A DNA stretch of 64,000 nt from Prorocentrum cordatum (GCA_963575745.1 CAUYUJ010003069.1:480351-544350); one strand, 5' to 3'. Shown: positions 1 to 10,547, numbered from the stretch's first letter. Made by a program: numbers and translations. The notes: generated from the letters alone by a model not told the origin.

Positions 1-738
1 TCTTTCTTCGAGCGATTCGAAGACCTGGTCAGCACTGTTGGGCACCAGCTTTTTTCTCGTGCACATCGGGCCCCTGGCCCCCAGGTTGCTAAACGGCGAC
101 GACAATTGCTAGCAGACCGTCTTAAGCTAAAGGAGCAGAGGGCGGAGGTGGAGAATCAGGAGGAGTTGGAGAGGATCGAGGAGGAGCTCAAGAGCTGGTC
201 GGCGGCACTCCTTCAAGACAGACGCAAGGCGAGGAAGGAGGAGAGGCAGGTTTACGTCGAGGAGACCGGGGTGGCATGAAGGGGAAGGGGGATGGCGGAC
301 GCTATGGCCCTCTCACGTCGAGCGGCACGGTGTAGATTCGGGGCCAAGCAGAGGGGCGGAAGACGGCTGGGCCCCCCTCCTCTTGAGCGCACAGAGTGGT
401 TGCAGTATCTTGAGGAGGCAGGCAATCAAGGAGGTATGTTGGCGAAGGAGATCTCATGGGCAGAATGGAGAAGCACGAGAGAGGAACTTCCATCACCACC
501 TACTTCTGCAGCAGACGAGCCCCATATTCTGGGGCTTGCAGGGGAGGGCATCGCCCCCCTTAGATTTTATGTGAGACGAGCAGGTAAACGCCGAGCAGTC
601 CCTCCAGGAACGATGCAAACCGAACTATGGGATATGATCCCCTCGCCAGCTCATGGGATGGATAAAGTTAGAACTCAGGGCCTCGGTCTGCACGAAACCT
701 TCCAGATGTTAAGTCCGTTCACGCCGTTCTCCACTTAG
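1..738 (+). pseudogene. LINE ORF2 linker between endonuclease and RT (broken by one stop)
   Basis: Reading frame 1 is open from the window edge, interrupted only by TGA at 277-279, and resumes in the same frame to 738. Before the stop it encodes a charged helix rich in Arg and Glu (LKLKEQRAEVENQEELERIE). After it come a GAKQRGGRRLGPPPLERTEW segment and a GNQGGML segment, then KRRAVPPGTMQTELWDMI, which normally leads into the RT. In intact relatives this linker joins the endonuclease to the reverse transcriptase. The premature stop would separate them, so the copy is a pseudogene. Family assignment rests on pattern recognition, not on a search. Confidence 0.7.
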
Positions 739-809
739 GACTTGCAAATATTAGGAGGACGGATCTCGCGCCACTCTACTACTACTGGCACCGGTCGAGG
801 GGGATAGGG

Positions 810-1517
810 TTGCCCAAGTCGAGTGGCCCAGGGCCCAGGGGGGGAAGAGTAGTACATGCGCCCCCCTCGATTGGAAAATTGTGGCATGCTAAACGTATTC
901 GCCAGACGTTGCCCGTGCAGGGCCATGGATTTGCCAGGCGACGGCGGCAAGACGACGCGATCATGTCCACTATGGCAGTTAGTTGCCGATTGCGCCAAGC
1001 TCATTGGTCTCTCGCAGTTACTGTGAAAGATAGGTCGAACGCCTTTGGGTGTACAGCTTGGCCATGTCTAGATCAGGTTGTCCGTGACACAGTGAATCCA
1101 TGTGATCGAGTACTCTGTAGGCAGCGTTGTCGGTTGTCGGTCGTCGAACTAGAAACTACTGCTGGTCTCCTTACTGTCAAAGCGGGGGTGGTAGGAGTTG
1201 TGGGAGACCCATTTAATGCGCGTGGGTTCGCTGGAACACTTGTGGCACCAGTAGGAGAATGGGCCGTGGAGGTGCGACAGAACTCAGTATGCACGCGTCT
1301 CCTCACCTCGCAGTGGCGCGGCAAGCCCATCGATCTGTCTTTCCAGAAGTGCGCAGATTATTTGCGGCGCACCATCCCCTTGGCAGTTGGCACGAGTGCG
1401 AAAGAGATCTTTAGCATGCTCAAAGAATCAGATAACCTGTTGGACGCGGCCCTGCGCGAGGCAGGATACGCACATAACCGAGGTGAGCAAGCCGCGAGTT
1501 TTTACATCGAGGGGTAG
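810..1517 (+). pseudogene. LINE reverse transcriptase domain, catalytic motif degraded
   Basis: Open 235-residue segment in frame 3. RT landmarks appear in order: motif A-like VKDRSNAFGCTAW (Asp at about residue 73), motif B-like GVVGDPFNARGF (about 126-139), and the motif C position reads QKCADYLRR (about 178-186) where an active enzyme has F/Y-A-D-D. The second catalytic Asp is Tyr, so the enzyme would not polymerise. A helix ending AALREAGYAHNRGEQA follows, as in related elements. The frame differs from the upstream linker; the 71 bases between hold the frameshift. Called a pseudogene from the lost Asp and the frame breaks. Confidence 0.8.
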
Positions 1518-1552
1518 GATCAACCGGGGTCAAGAGGCTTATCAGGACGGGG

Positions 1553-2639
1553 ATGGGGGGGAAGGAGGTCGACGGGATGATCACGGACGTTGCTGGGCAC
1601 TTGGGTCCAGTTACCACTCCTACGCAGCAGTCGGCGCCAGAGCTCGAGAGAAGAATGACTGCCGCAACGTCGGCTTACTTCAGCATGGGAGGTTGTTGGT
1701 CTCTTCCTGTTTCCAAAGCGTGGAAACGCACGATTTTTCTGGGCCCCGCCCAGGGTTCTATATCATCGGGTCTCGAGCCTTCTCATCCTGAGTGACAAAC
1801 AACACGCAGCCCTGGATCGCCACGCTGCGTGGCTGGGCAGGAAAGCTACGCAGGGGGTGGATTGCAAGGAGCATGAGGATGGCACGAGGCAGTCCCTATC
1901 TAACCAAGTTATTCTCGAATGCTGGGGTCTAGCCCCATGCAAGCAGGAACTACTTACCCGCCGCCTTTCCTGGTGCCAGAGTTGGGCCGTGGCCCAGGAC
2001 GACCGCGTCCAGGTTCTTTGTGCCCTCTTCGGTGAGTTCCCCTTCGAAGAGACGGAGCGTTGGCCATGTAGCGTCGAAGGCCTCACCGAGTTCGCCTCCC
2101 CGTGGGCTAAGCGCGTTGGAGCTGATGTAGGCGGGGCGATTGCGAGCTGTCCTGGTGGCGAGGAGCTTTTGACCCGTGTCAGCAGATGCCCGCGGTTCTC
2201 ACTTGACGATGATGTGCGCAGGGGTTTTGCTCGCCTGGATGTTCGAAGAGTTCGTGCGCAGAGTAAATCGCATGAGGTGCCGCCGCCAGCATGGGAGGAA
2301 GAAGGAGATCGGCGTTGTGATCCTGAGGAGGAGGCTACGGAGTTTACACATCCCTTTAGGTGCACGGTGGAGGAGGGGGAAGGAGCTTGTGGCAGTATCT
2401 TTGCGACTAAGAAGGGGCTAATGGAACGCTTGCGACACAGACGCAATCTACGCAATCTAAGTCATGTACCGACAGAAGTTCATGAGTGCATTGTATGCCA
2501 GCGTATATTTATGTTCCAGGCGACCGCGCCCAGACATTTGCAATGTTCTTTACGGAGAGGCCACCGTGGGAGATTGAACTCTCGTTCCCTTGCGCCCCAC
2601 ACGGGGCCAGCTGATTTTACTCGCAAATACTGGCTATGA
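1553..2639 (+). pseudogene. LINE ORF2 post-RT region with Cys/His finger remnants
   Basis: Two overlapping frames carry the region after the RT. Frame 2 (1553-1795) gives RRMTAATSAYFSMGGCW, the thumb-like helix. Frame 3 (1857-2639) gives the long helical part (LLTRRLSWCQSWAVAQDDRV) and then two finger-like units: FRCTVEEGEGACGSIFATKK and HECIVCQRIFMFQATAPRHL. Such fingers are usual near the C-terminus of this element type and are thought to help bind template RNA or target DNA. A frame change near 1,800-1,860 breaks continuity. Confidence 0.7.
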
Positions 2640-3508
2640 GTGCCGTGACTTGTCAGATCTCCGTCGCCATTCGCTGGCCCACCTTCCATTTCGAGTTGCT
2701 GCGCGCCCGCCAGGTGATTCCATATCTCCATGTGCCAGAGGGCCCAAGCGACGATTTGCAGAGACCAGCCTGGATGGAGCCAGGCGCGAGGAAGGCGGAG
2801 ACGGATGCTTCATCGGCGGCGAAGGTTCGAACAGAAGGCGAGGGCAAGGGCTCATCCGTCGCCAAGGGCGGCGCCGAGAAGGAGAAGAATACGTGCGCCC
2901 TCCTGCTCGCGCGGGCAGAGCTCGTCCTCACAGGCGCCAGGCAGCTGGCTTTTCTCGAAAACGTCACGTACGAGACCTTTTTCGTCGGCGAGGCGGCCGA
3001 GAAATCCCCGGGCAGGATCTGCGCGGCGGCGGGCGCAGAGTACGACGCAGGCTCGGAGGTCCTGCGCGAGCAGAAGGCCAAGGGGGAGGACGTGGACTTC
3101 AAGTCGAGAGGACCTCCGCATGCGACTGTGCACGCACGGGTCACCAAGCGGGCGCTGGACGAGAGCTCGGACTTAGGCGACCACCCCAACTCCAAGACGT
3201 GCGCGCTGATGGGGGGCGCTGGGAGGCGGCGGTGATGAAGCGCTCGGCCAACGACCTGGCCCAGGACGTGCTGCGCTTCAAGTATCGCAAGGCCAGCAAG
3301 AACCAGGAGAAAGGAGTTCTGCTCTTCGCGATCGCACAGCGGGTGCCTCTCCTGCGCAACATGTGGCAGGCGGCCATGGGGCACCTCATCCAGCACGACA
3401 AGATCGAACGTGCGTCAGGGCCAGCACCGATGGGGCCCTCTCGAGAGGGAATCTTCGAGGGTCCTCAACGAGATGCAGGGGAAGGACGGGGGCAAGGGCG
3501 AGGTGTAG
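2636..3508 (+). pseudogene. LINE ORF2 C-terminal helical domain
   Basis: A last finger piece (LSDLRRHSLAHLP) is read in frame 1 at 2,650-2,695. The tail then moves to frame 2 up to 3,234 (CALLLARAELVLTGARQLAF, ENVTYETFFV), to frame 1 from 3,235 (KRSANDLAQDVLRFKYRKAS, RVPLLRNMWQAAMGHLI), and back to frame 2, ending LNEMQGKDGGKGEV and TAG at 3,506-3,508. These are the helical C-terminal parts of the same retroelement protein. Four pieces in three frames show repeated small indels. Confidence 0.6.
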
Positions 3509-4069
3509 GCTGGATGCAGCACAGCGACAGGCTTGCCAGTTTAGTGAGAAGGGGTATTGTACCCTCTTCTGTCCTTGGCCCGTCCATTGTCACGTATGCG
3601 AGTGATTCTCTCCCCCCTGCTCCTGTTGCCCAGACCCCCCCCCCCGCCCCCCCCCCCCAGAGGAAGGGGCAAGTGTGCAGCAGGCCGCGGTAGACGAGCT
3701 GAGGGCGCCAGTGCAGGCCCCCCGCCTCCGCAGGGCCCCAACGGCATTGGCCGCTGGAGGTAGGGGCGCGGGGGGGGGGGGGGGGCGCTCAGGCAGGAAG
3801 GGGTCGGGGAGGGGTGGGGCCGGGTCGGTGGGTGGGGGAAGTGAAGGACTGTAGGCTGTCGGCCCCCCTGGATGCGCCCGCCAGAGGCTGCGCGCCTGAG
3901 AGCGGATCGCCTCCGAGTGGGGCAGCGCGGGCCCTGCCCGAGTGGCCATTGGGTCGCTCAGGAAGTCTTCAGGATTATATATTGTCGTTTAACAACGCCC
4001 AGAAGCGATCAGTCAGGCCCCCTTCGCTTGAAGTCGATTGCTTCCCAGGGCCAACTGAACTGAACTGAA
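3509..4069. other. No gene seen; homopolymer-rich flank of the LINE
   Basis: Contains long C runs (3,633-3,660) and G runs (3,767-3,785), a G-rich stretch, and a short TGAAC tandem at 4,051-4,070. Nothing coding was recognised. Confidence 0.5.
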
Positions 4070-4208
4070 CTCCTCCTCCTACTCCTCTCCGTCGTCGTCC
4101 TCCTCCTCCTCCTCCTCTTCGTGCTCCTCCTCGTCCTCCTCCTCATCGCCCTCCTCCTTCTTCCCCCCGTCCAACTTCTGGTGGTGGTGGTGGAAAACAG
4201 GCTCATCA
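4070..4208. mobile_element. Fold-back family F1, right arm plus CTC core (left arm missing)
   Basis: A CTC-repeat tract (4,070-4,160) is followed by the conserved arm with GGTGGTGGTGGTGGAAAACA up to 4,208. This matches the right arms at 7,622-7,671 and 10,640-10,689. The left arm is not present. Confidence 0.6.
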
Positions 4209-4387
4209 ACTCAGGAGGTGCAGAAGAAGGCCGAGGTGGCCGTAGAGGATTGGGGGCAGCGACAGTGGCGAATGGGCCCGGGCAGAGCAGTGCACGCACG
4301 CAGCCAGGGGCGCCGATGATCTGTGTCTCCGGCAAAGGCTATTCGCCCTCATCGTCGCCGCCGAGAGGATCAGGGGCAACGATCGCC

Positions 4388-4521
4388 GAAGAAGAAACAA
4401 ATGCACAAACACAAGATTTTGGCGCTCCGCGCGGATTTCTTGGATCCGCCCCTGGCGCGCTCCGCGCGCCAGGGAGGGGGGTCCAGCGCAGATCCAAGAA
4501 CTCCGCGCCGACTGCCAAATA
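4388..4521. mobile_element. Fold-back family F3, degenerate copy 1
   Basis: Begins with GAAGAAGAAAC and carries the shared stem GGCGCTCCGCGCGGATTTCT, the centre CTGGCGCGCTCCGCGCGCCA and a decayed right stem (GATCCAAGAACTCCGCGCCG). Four other copies lie at 36.6, 38.0, 39.0 and 49.2 kb. Confidence 0.65.
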
Positions 4522-4665
4522 TTAGGATCGCCGATCGGGGCCCGATTGCCCCACCCCGCCCAGGAAGGGGCAAGTGTATTATTGGAGGCCCATCGCCGAT
4601 CTGTCGAATATATATCGCCGGTTCCATGTCGATGCATCCCCCCCTGTGCCTATCCCCCCCGTGTC
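4518..4665. repeat. Dispersed repeat (GGGGCCCGAT/ATCGCCGAT type), copy 1
   Basis: Shares order and sequence with 20,747-20,895: GATCGCCGA, GGGGCCCGAT, CCCAGGAAGG, CATCGCCGATCTGTCG, then a C run. The element is about 145 bp with palindromic ATCGCCGAT motifs. Confidence 0.6.
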
Positions 4666-4879
4666 GTTGCTCCTTGGGGGACCCGTGGCTCTGTAGCCCC
4701 CCGCTTCCCACGGGAGGGGGTCGTGGGCCAGGGGGGGTGTCCTCGCCTTCCCAGGTTGCGCCCCCCCCCACCACCCCTCCAGAGAGCCAGCGGAGGTGGT
4801 GGTGGGTGGATACAGCGGGCCCATTTGGCCACCGTCTTGCTCGGCAAGGGGGGGGTTCAGGATTGACAACGAATTTCCA

Positions 4880-5052
4880 TACAGTGGAGACCCATGCCTG
4901 GAAACACCCTGCTTGCCTCCAGGGTGCCCTGGGTTTCGATGGTTTTGCTGTGGAGAGCGCGACGTTCCCACACCAAAAATCGATGGACGTCCTGGGGTCT
5001 CCGGGTGAGACTATTGTGGAAGATTTCTTGTGGACTGGCCTCCACTATACCC
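4880..5052. repeat. Dispersed repeat D1, copy 1
   Basis: About 170 bp starting TACAGTGGAGACCCATGCC, matching 7,049-7,230 along its length (shared TTTCGATGGTTTTGC, GACGTCCTGGGGTCT, TTTCTTGTGG). Confidence 0.65.
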
Positions 5053-5376
5053 TCAACGTACCCTCCACGGGCCACGGTCCAATCAAGCTGTCGATCGTGC
5101 TGCGCTTTTGGCTGCTCGGACTGCCCCTGAAAGGTCTGGTTGATTGGTTGTGGCCGCCCGCGCATTACAGTCAGCATCCTCGAGTACTGTGCCAGAGAGG
5201 CCTTACGCCCTTGACTATTCGGCCCATCTTTGGGCAATTTTGGGAAGTCCAGGGGCTGCGCATGGACGTCCAAAGAGCTCGCATCCTCACCTTGCTTCCT
5301 CAAACTGGGTTCGCGTCTGCATAACTAAAGAGAGAGAGAGGGAGAAAACAAAAAAAAAGAGAGAGAGAAAGAGAGC

Positions 5377-5408
<32 letters not shown>

Positions 5409-6179
5409 AACAAAACAAAGAGAGAGAGAGAGAGGCGGGGTCACCACGGAACAGATCCCAAGGGGAAGGGGTTGCATGCTCACCCGTAGCGGGTGAGGCC
5501 GCGGCTGCCCCGAGCAGCGCTGGACTTGGCCGCCTCGCCGTCGTGGGCCCACAGGCAATTCATCGTTGCCGGTGGCCGTGTCTCGGGGCGGCACGTCGAG
5601 GCACAGCGCAACGGTGACGCAAATGCGACGCCTGGGGCGGGCTTGTGCCGCCGTTCATGTTGCGAGGTCCGACTGCATGTGAATTCATGCAGGTACCTTG
5701 GGCACCTCCCTTCGGGTTGTGTCGTCCAGGTGTTCTGTCCGGGCACAAAAGAAAACATTCCCGGGCGATGTTTATCCCCCGCCCTCCGCCTTTTTTTCTC
5801 CAGTCAGTCGCGCGCAGAGACTGGGTTGGGGAAAAGGGGGAGGGCTCCGCGGAAACCTTCCTGCTTCTTAGAAGGCGCGGGCCCCATGTATAGAAGTAGG
5901 GCCAGAGCCTTCTGAGAAGCAGGCTCCTTCTGAGAAGCCTTCCCCCATTCCTCCTATAACCCCGTTCTCACGAACGTGGATTACCCGCCGAACGTAACCC
6001 GGACCTCGGTGACACTGAGCCCGGTCCGCGCGGACTGGGCGTGACACCTGCATTTTTGCGATGCGCTTGTCTCGGAATGACGCTCTGGCCTGTGCGTGGG
6101 CCACGCATTTGATCAGAATGCTGCTGCCGGCCAGGCGTCAGCGACATCCTTCATTGAACTCGCTGTTCTCGCCTGTGCT
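5053..6179. other. No gene recognised; GA microsatellite and a weak fold-back
   Basis: 5,328-5,435 is a (GA)n-rich tract. 5,815-5,945 contains CCTTCTGAGAAG-type inverted motifs related to the F10 family and to 15,165-15,260. The remainder is unassigned. Confidence 0.4.
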
Positions 6180-6370
6180 CATGATGCTGCGGGTGATGTT
6201 GACGATGGCGATGATGAGCACGATGGCGATTATGATTATGATAATGGTCGTGATGGTGGTGATGATGATGATGATGATGTTGACGATGTTCAGTATCAGC
6301 AGCATCAACATCATCATCATCATCATCATCATCATCAGCATCATCAGCATCATCATCATCACGGCCACAT
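6180..6370. repeat. GAT/CAT microsatellite, self-complementary halves
   Basis: A GATGATG-type tract (about 6,180-6,290) is followed by CATCATC (6,300-6,362). The two halves could pair as a hairpin. Confidence 0.8.
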
Positions 6371-6705
6371 TTCTGCTTGAAGCTGTGGCTGCCGCATCAA
6401 GGCGCCAGCGGCACCCCCTTCAGGTGCGCGCGGCCAATCCACAGGCCACCCTCGCGGGGGCGCGGAGGTGGCCGCGGCTCGCGCAGCTCACGGTCTGGGC
6501 CGGAGGGGGCCGCCTTCCTCCCGGGAGGCAGCGCGGAGCGCGCGAAGGATGAGCGCGCGCCGCCCCACCCAGCGTGCGGCGCGACGCGCAGGCTGGACTG
6601 CAGTCGCCCTCTCGAGACCTGGCTCCCCAGGCTCGTAGAAGGAAACGTGGGAGGTGCCCCCTCGAGACCTGGCCCCCCAGATTCGGAGGAGGAAGCGTAG
6701 AAGGG

Positions 6706-6860
6706 GTGCCATCGCGGCCCTCTGCCCGTTTTCGCCTCTCCGAGCCTCCTGGGCGGCCCTCGTTGCCCCCCGGGAGGCCCTCACCTCGAAATTCTGGTCA
6801 GAACGCACCGCGGGAGAGGCCGGGGGAGCAGCGGTATCGGTACCATTTGATATTCCCGAT
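6706..6860. repeat. Dispersed repeat D2, copy 1
   Basis: Shares GGGAGGCCCTC, CCTCGAAATTCTGGTCAGA, CGGGAGAGG and GTATCGGTACC with copies at 17,383-17,525, 33,003-33,110 and 42,770-42,925. Confidence 0.6.
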
Positions 6861-7048
6861 CGCCCCCTCAAGGCCTGGCCCCAGGTCCCTCCCAGACCGC
6901 TCTCCGGGTCGCGTTCGGCCAGCGGCGGAACGAGCGGCCGCCCAGGACGAGCAGAGGCGAGGAGGGGACGGACGAGGCTTGTCTTCCCAGGCAATCCTGG
7001 GAGCACGGAGCAAACAGTTGCAGAGCGATCCGGAACGCTGTCAGAGCC

Positions 7049-7230
7049 TACAGTGGAGACCCATGCCAAGAAACACAACGCTCGCCTCCAAGGAGCCCTG
7101 GATTTCAGGGCTTTCGATGGTTTTGCCATGGAAGGCGTGGCGCTTCCGCACCACAAATCAATGAACGTCCTAGGGTCTCAGGGGCGGGTTTCTTGTGGAA
7201 GGTTTCTTGTGGTCGAGCCCCCACCCTACA
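7049..7230. repeat. Dispersed repeat D1, copy 2
   Basis: Homologous to 4,880-5,052 and in the same orientation. Its end touches the left arm of the T8 element at 7,213. Confidence 0.65.
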
Positions 7231-7377
7231 GGGGGAAAATCCAAACATAGTTTTAAAACAAAATAGTCTGGAGACCATTTCGTTTTTTATTGTTGACCAA
7301 GTTTGATTATTGTTCGGCTATTTCCCGGATTTTCGCTCCAAGTCCGCCTGTGGGAGGACACGCCCGACCTAACAGTA
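7213..7377. mobile_element. Inverted-repeat element T8, copy a
   Basis: A decayed left arm (CCCTACAGGGGGA), an AT-rich core with T runs, and a well preserved right arm (TCCGCCTGTGGGAGGACA, then CGCCCGACCTAA). Same family as seven further copies. Confidence 0.6.
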
Positions 7378-7485
7378 GGGCGATCCAGTGCGCTCTGGAT
7401 CGGCCGGAGCGCCCGCTCACATCTTGCAGGCCCGCCGGCTCCCAGAGAAGCCGAGTGTGTGCCCGATGTTGTCCCCTTCCTGTAT

Positions 7486-7671
7486 TGATGGGCCTGTTTT
7501 CCACCACCACCACCATAAGTTGGAGGGGGAAGGAGGTGGAGGTCGAGGAGAAGGAGGAGAGCGAAGAGGAGGAGAAGGGCGAAGAGGAAGAGGAGGAGGA
7601 GGGGGAGGAGGAGGAGGAAGACCCCCTCCCCCTCAAGTTTATGGTGGTGGTGGTGGAAAACAGGCCCATCA
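7486..7671. mobile_element. Fold-back family F1 with GAG core, best copy
   Basis: The left arm TGATGGGCCTGTTTTCCACC (continuing to 7,530) and the right arm ending GGAAAACAGGCCCATCA are about 45-bp near-perfect inverted repeats. The whole interior (7,531-7,621) is a (GAG)n microsatellite. No protein is encoded; the unit is 186 bp, MITE-like. Confidence 0.75.
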
Positions 7672-7721
7672 TGTATGGGGGTGCAATCCTCAGGAGGGAA
7701 AGTCAAGGGAGGAAGCAGACA

Positions 7722-7860
7722 ATGGGCGTTTGCTAAACGGCCTTAGGTATTAACTAAACAGCCCTACCCTGTTCGACTCCTTCAGTGGGCGCGTTTACTA
7801 AACGGCCTCCCGTGTCGGGGTGGCCACTATCGGGGCGGATTATCCCGGCAAAGCAACCTA
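7722..7860. repeat. Dispersed repeat D3 (GTTTACTAAACGG), copy 1
   Basis: Contains two GCGTTTACTAAACGGCC palindromes separated by CCTACCCTGTTCGA. Related to 29,130-29,275 (inverted) and 45,490-45,655. Confidence 0.6.
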
Positions 7861-7979
7861 ACAGCGATGTGTAGAAGCATATCTGAAAGCATTCCCCTTA
7901 AGATTCAGATGAAAATCCAGTTGTAGAATTCTGCTGTTCTCGCAGTCGTAGTCGCATTCGCGATGACAGTCGCAGCGGC

Positions 7980-8292
7980 AACGGCAGTCGCAGTCACAGC
8001 CTCAGCCTCAGCCTGCCTCAGCCTCAGCCTCAGCCTGCCTCAGCCTCAGCCTCAGCCTCCCTCAGCCTTTCAGCCTCGGCCTCAGCCTCAGCCTGCCTCA
8101 GCCTCAGCCTGCATCAGCCTCAGCCTCAGCCTCAGCCTGCAGCATCAGCCTGCCTCAGCCTCAGCCTCAGCCTGCCTCAGCCTCAGCCTCAGTCTGCTTC
8201 AGCCTCAGCCTCAGTCTGCCTTCAGCCTCGGCCTCAGCCTCAGCCTGCCTCAGCCTCAGCCTGCCTCGGCCGCAGCATCAGCCTGCCTCAGC
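7980..8292. repeat. CAGCCT minisatellite
   Basis: About 300 bp of CAGCCT hexamers with interspersed TGC units; low complexity. Confidence 0.9.
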
Positions 8293-8299
8293 ATTCACA

Positions 8300-8630
8300 A
8301 TGTGGCCCAGGAATGGAGTTCTGGGAAGTAGAAGAACACGAACCTGGCCTACAGTTGGCTCCGGGCATTCAAAATCATGCCCAGGAATGGAGTTCTGGGA
8401 ACTTGAAGAGCACGAAGTGGCCTACAGTTGGCTCCGGGCATCCAAAATGTGGCCCGGGAATGGAGTTCTGGGAAATCGAAGAGCACGAAGTGGCCTACAG
8501 TTGGCTCCGGGCATCCAAAATGTGGCCCGGGAATGGAGTTCTGGGAAGTCGAAGAGCACGAAGTGGCCTACAGTTGGCTCCGGGCATCCAAAATGTGGCC
8601 CGGGAATGGAGTTTTGGGAGCACCAAGAGC
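8300..8630. repeat. 73-bp tandem repeat, four and a half units
   Basis: GAATGGAGTT recurs at 8,311, 8,385, 8,458, 8,531 and 8,604 (spacings 74, 73, 73, 73). The unit contains TGGCCTACAGTTGGCTCCGG. Its sequence is unrelated to the other 73-bp arrays. Confidence 0.9.
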
Positions 8631-8799
8631 GATTTTGCGAGGATGTCCCAAGCGATTTCGGCTTCGGCGGCACCGCCCCGGGTCCCGCCCAGACCCCCTT
8701 GTGGAGTCATCTGCTGCTCTCTTTTGAGACCACTAGAAACCTATCAGCAAAAGCTGTTAGGTAATTTTCTGCCCTCTAGAAAAAAACACAGAGACGCAA

Positions 8800-9030
8800 G
8801 TGATCGTTGTTTATTGGTTGCTTTGCCGATCGTCGCGGGCCCTTCCCCCCCCTCGGAGCAGGTTTTTTGTTGTTCTCGGCGCCTGTTGCAGGCAGGTGGA
8901 GCCCCTCCCCCAGAGGACGCGCGGTTGCAAACAGTCCCCTAAGCAGAGGTCCGGAGCCAGGCCCCCCCCTCTCCCCCCGCCTTTCCGCCCGATGCCGAAA
9001 CGCCGAATAAGAAAACGCTTACCAAATCAT
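8800..9030. repeat. Dispersed repeat D4, copy 1
   Basis: Matches 45,828-46,050: GCCGATCG, CGCGGGCCCT, GGCGCCTGTT, GCAGGTGG, AAGCAGAGGTCCGGAGCCAG, GAAGCGTT-type end. About 225 bp. Confidence 0.6.
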
Positions 9031-9039
9031 CGTCGGTTC

Positions 9040-9168
9040 CCCGGGACATATCCGAAAACATTGGAAGTGGGGGGGAAGACGAAGCTCCAGATAATATGGA
9101 AACATCTAGGGGGGTTCCTGGGATATGTGTCTGTTTATTTGTGTGTCCCTGGGCCTCTTTACATGAGT
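9040..9168. repeat. Dispersed repeat D5, copy 1
   Basis: Hallmarks GGAAGTGGGGGGGAAGAC, CCTGGGATATGTGTCTG and GTGTGTCCCTGGGCC are shared with copies at 19,185, 39,960, 50,645 and 53,588. Confidence 0.6.
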
Positions 9169-9362
9169 GATTCTCCTCTGCCCCCACCCCTGCTCCTGCA
9201 GTCAAGACGCTGTACTAGGGACCACTCTGGTCGCGGGGGGGGGCTCTGATTTTCGGACAGTGCTGCAGGTTTGCGCAGGTCGGGGATTCTCTATTTGTCT
9301 ATTATCCTTCGCACCTGATGCGGCACGATGATTTCGCCCCACCTTGTTGCGCCCCCCCCCCA

Positions 9363-9470
9363 GACCCCCGACGTCGTCATTTTTCCACAGCGTGGACCCC
9401 CAGAGGTCTGAACCCCTTCCCCTGGACCAGTTTTTCGTCCCGTGCCGTTTTTCTTGGACGGTCCCGAGGC
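9363..9470. repeat. Dispersed repeat D6, copy 1
   Basis: CCCGACGTCGT, TTTTCCACAGCGT, GACCCCCAGAGGTCTG and CCCCTTCCC are shared with 35,336-35,425. Confidence 0.6.
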
Positions 9471-9487
9471 TTGGTAAGGGCCCCCAG

Positions 9488-9702
9488 AGTCCGAAAGTGG
9501 CGAAGAACCTCCCGCCGTGACTTTTGTCACAACGCGAGGGGGTCTGGGCCCACGGCCCGAGGAGGAGGAGGCGCGCCAGCGCCGGCTGCTCCGGGAGCAG
9601 CAGGCGGCGGAGCTGGAGGAGAGCCTGCGCATCGACCGCGAGCGCGACGCAGCGCGGCGGCGGGCCGCGGCCGCGCCTGCCGCGGCGCCGGCGCCGCAGG
9701 CC
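9488..9702 (+). CDS. UBX-domain protein, exon with pre-UBX helix (exon A)
   Basis: The exon follows a CCCCCAG acceptor and reads SESGEEPPAVTFVTT, then EEEARQRRLLREQQAAELEE and SLRIDRERDAARRR, ending in an Ala/Pro linker at a GTGTCG donor. The LREQQ...SLR.DRERD helix is what precedes the UBX domain in FAF2/UBXD8-type p97 (Cdc48) adaptors. The end phase (0) fits the start of the next recognised exon at 17,701. Upstream exons (UAS/UBA parts in relatives) were not found in the window. The acceptor choice is less certain than the coding call; the Ala/Pro linker could include further small exons. Confidence 0.68.
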
Positions 9703-9784
9703 GTGTCGCGGGGGGCCAGCCTCGATCGGTCGGCTGTTGTTTGTTTGTCATCGGTCGATCGGTTGCGGGCCCATATGCCGCCCT

Positions 9785-9890
9785 CCTCCACCTCGTCCTG
9801 CTCCTCCTTCTCCTCCTCCTCCTCCTCATCCCCCGCCTCCTCGCCCTCCTCCTTCTCCTCCTCCTCCTCCTCCTCCCGGTCGTCTTCTCG
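9785..9890. repeat. CTC microsatellite
   Basis: Interrupted (CTC)n tract; low complexity. Confidence 0.85.
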
Positions 9891-10547
9891 TGGTCACGGT
9901 CGTGTCCCATCGATCGTTGTTTTTTCTCGACGCAGTCGTCGTGGTCCTGCTCGTGGTCGTCGTGGCCTCGGTTGATCGTTGGGTGTTGTCCTTCGAGCGC
10001 TCGATCGCAGGCCCAGCCTCGATCGATCCAAGCAATGCACATCACTGTCAAGTTATGCCAGGCATTTTGAAGCAATACCACACTGCCAGTCAATTCTCGG
10101 CAATTCCGAGCACTGGTCAGGTCATGCCAAGCGATGTGGTGCATTGCTCAGATCTGTTCATCTCGGAGGACCAATGCCTCCAATTGGGGTCGCGTTGGGA
10201 TCATTTCCTGGGTTGCGTCTAGGGCACACCGCGGTCACATACCCCGGTGTCATGATACGCTTAACACTGGAATTCATCACGACATGCATGTATGGGGGTA
10301 TATGTTTGGCGCGCGGTATTTAAAGATGGAGTCGTACAGTTGCAATTCGCACCACGGTATTGTCTCGTGGACTCCTGTGCGGGTCCACTTGGAGCCCTGC
10401 GGCGCTCGCATGGGACGCCCTTTCTGGCTTCCTGTGTGGATCGCTGGGGGGTCCATCGCGGGGGCAGGGTGGTACGGGCGAGCTACGAGTTTGGCGCGGG
10501 CCGCGGCCAGACGAAGCTTGAGAGACGTTTCGGGATGGCCCCATTCA

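Larger units (their letters stand above)
1..3508 (+). mobile_element. Degenerate non-LTR (LINE) retrotransposon, 5'-truncated by window edge
   Basis: A single plus-strand retroelement reads through the first 3.5 kb in changing frames: an Arg/Glu-rich linker, a reverse transcriptase, then a C-terminal region with Cys/His fingers and an alpha-helical tail. The order and the local patterns (ERTEWLQYL, GGM after the linker; NAF, GDPF, AD in the RT) are those I recognise from LINE-type proteins predicted in dinoflagellate genomes. At least one in-frame stop and five frame changes show it is dead. The upstream endonuclease part lies outside the window. No poly(A) or target duplication was identified at the 3' end. 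Confidence 0.85.
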
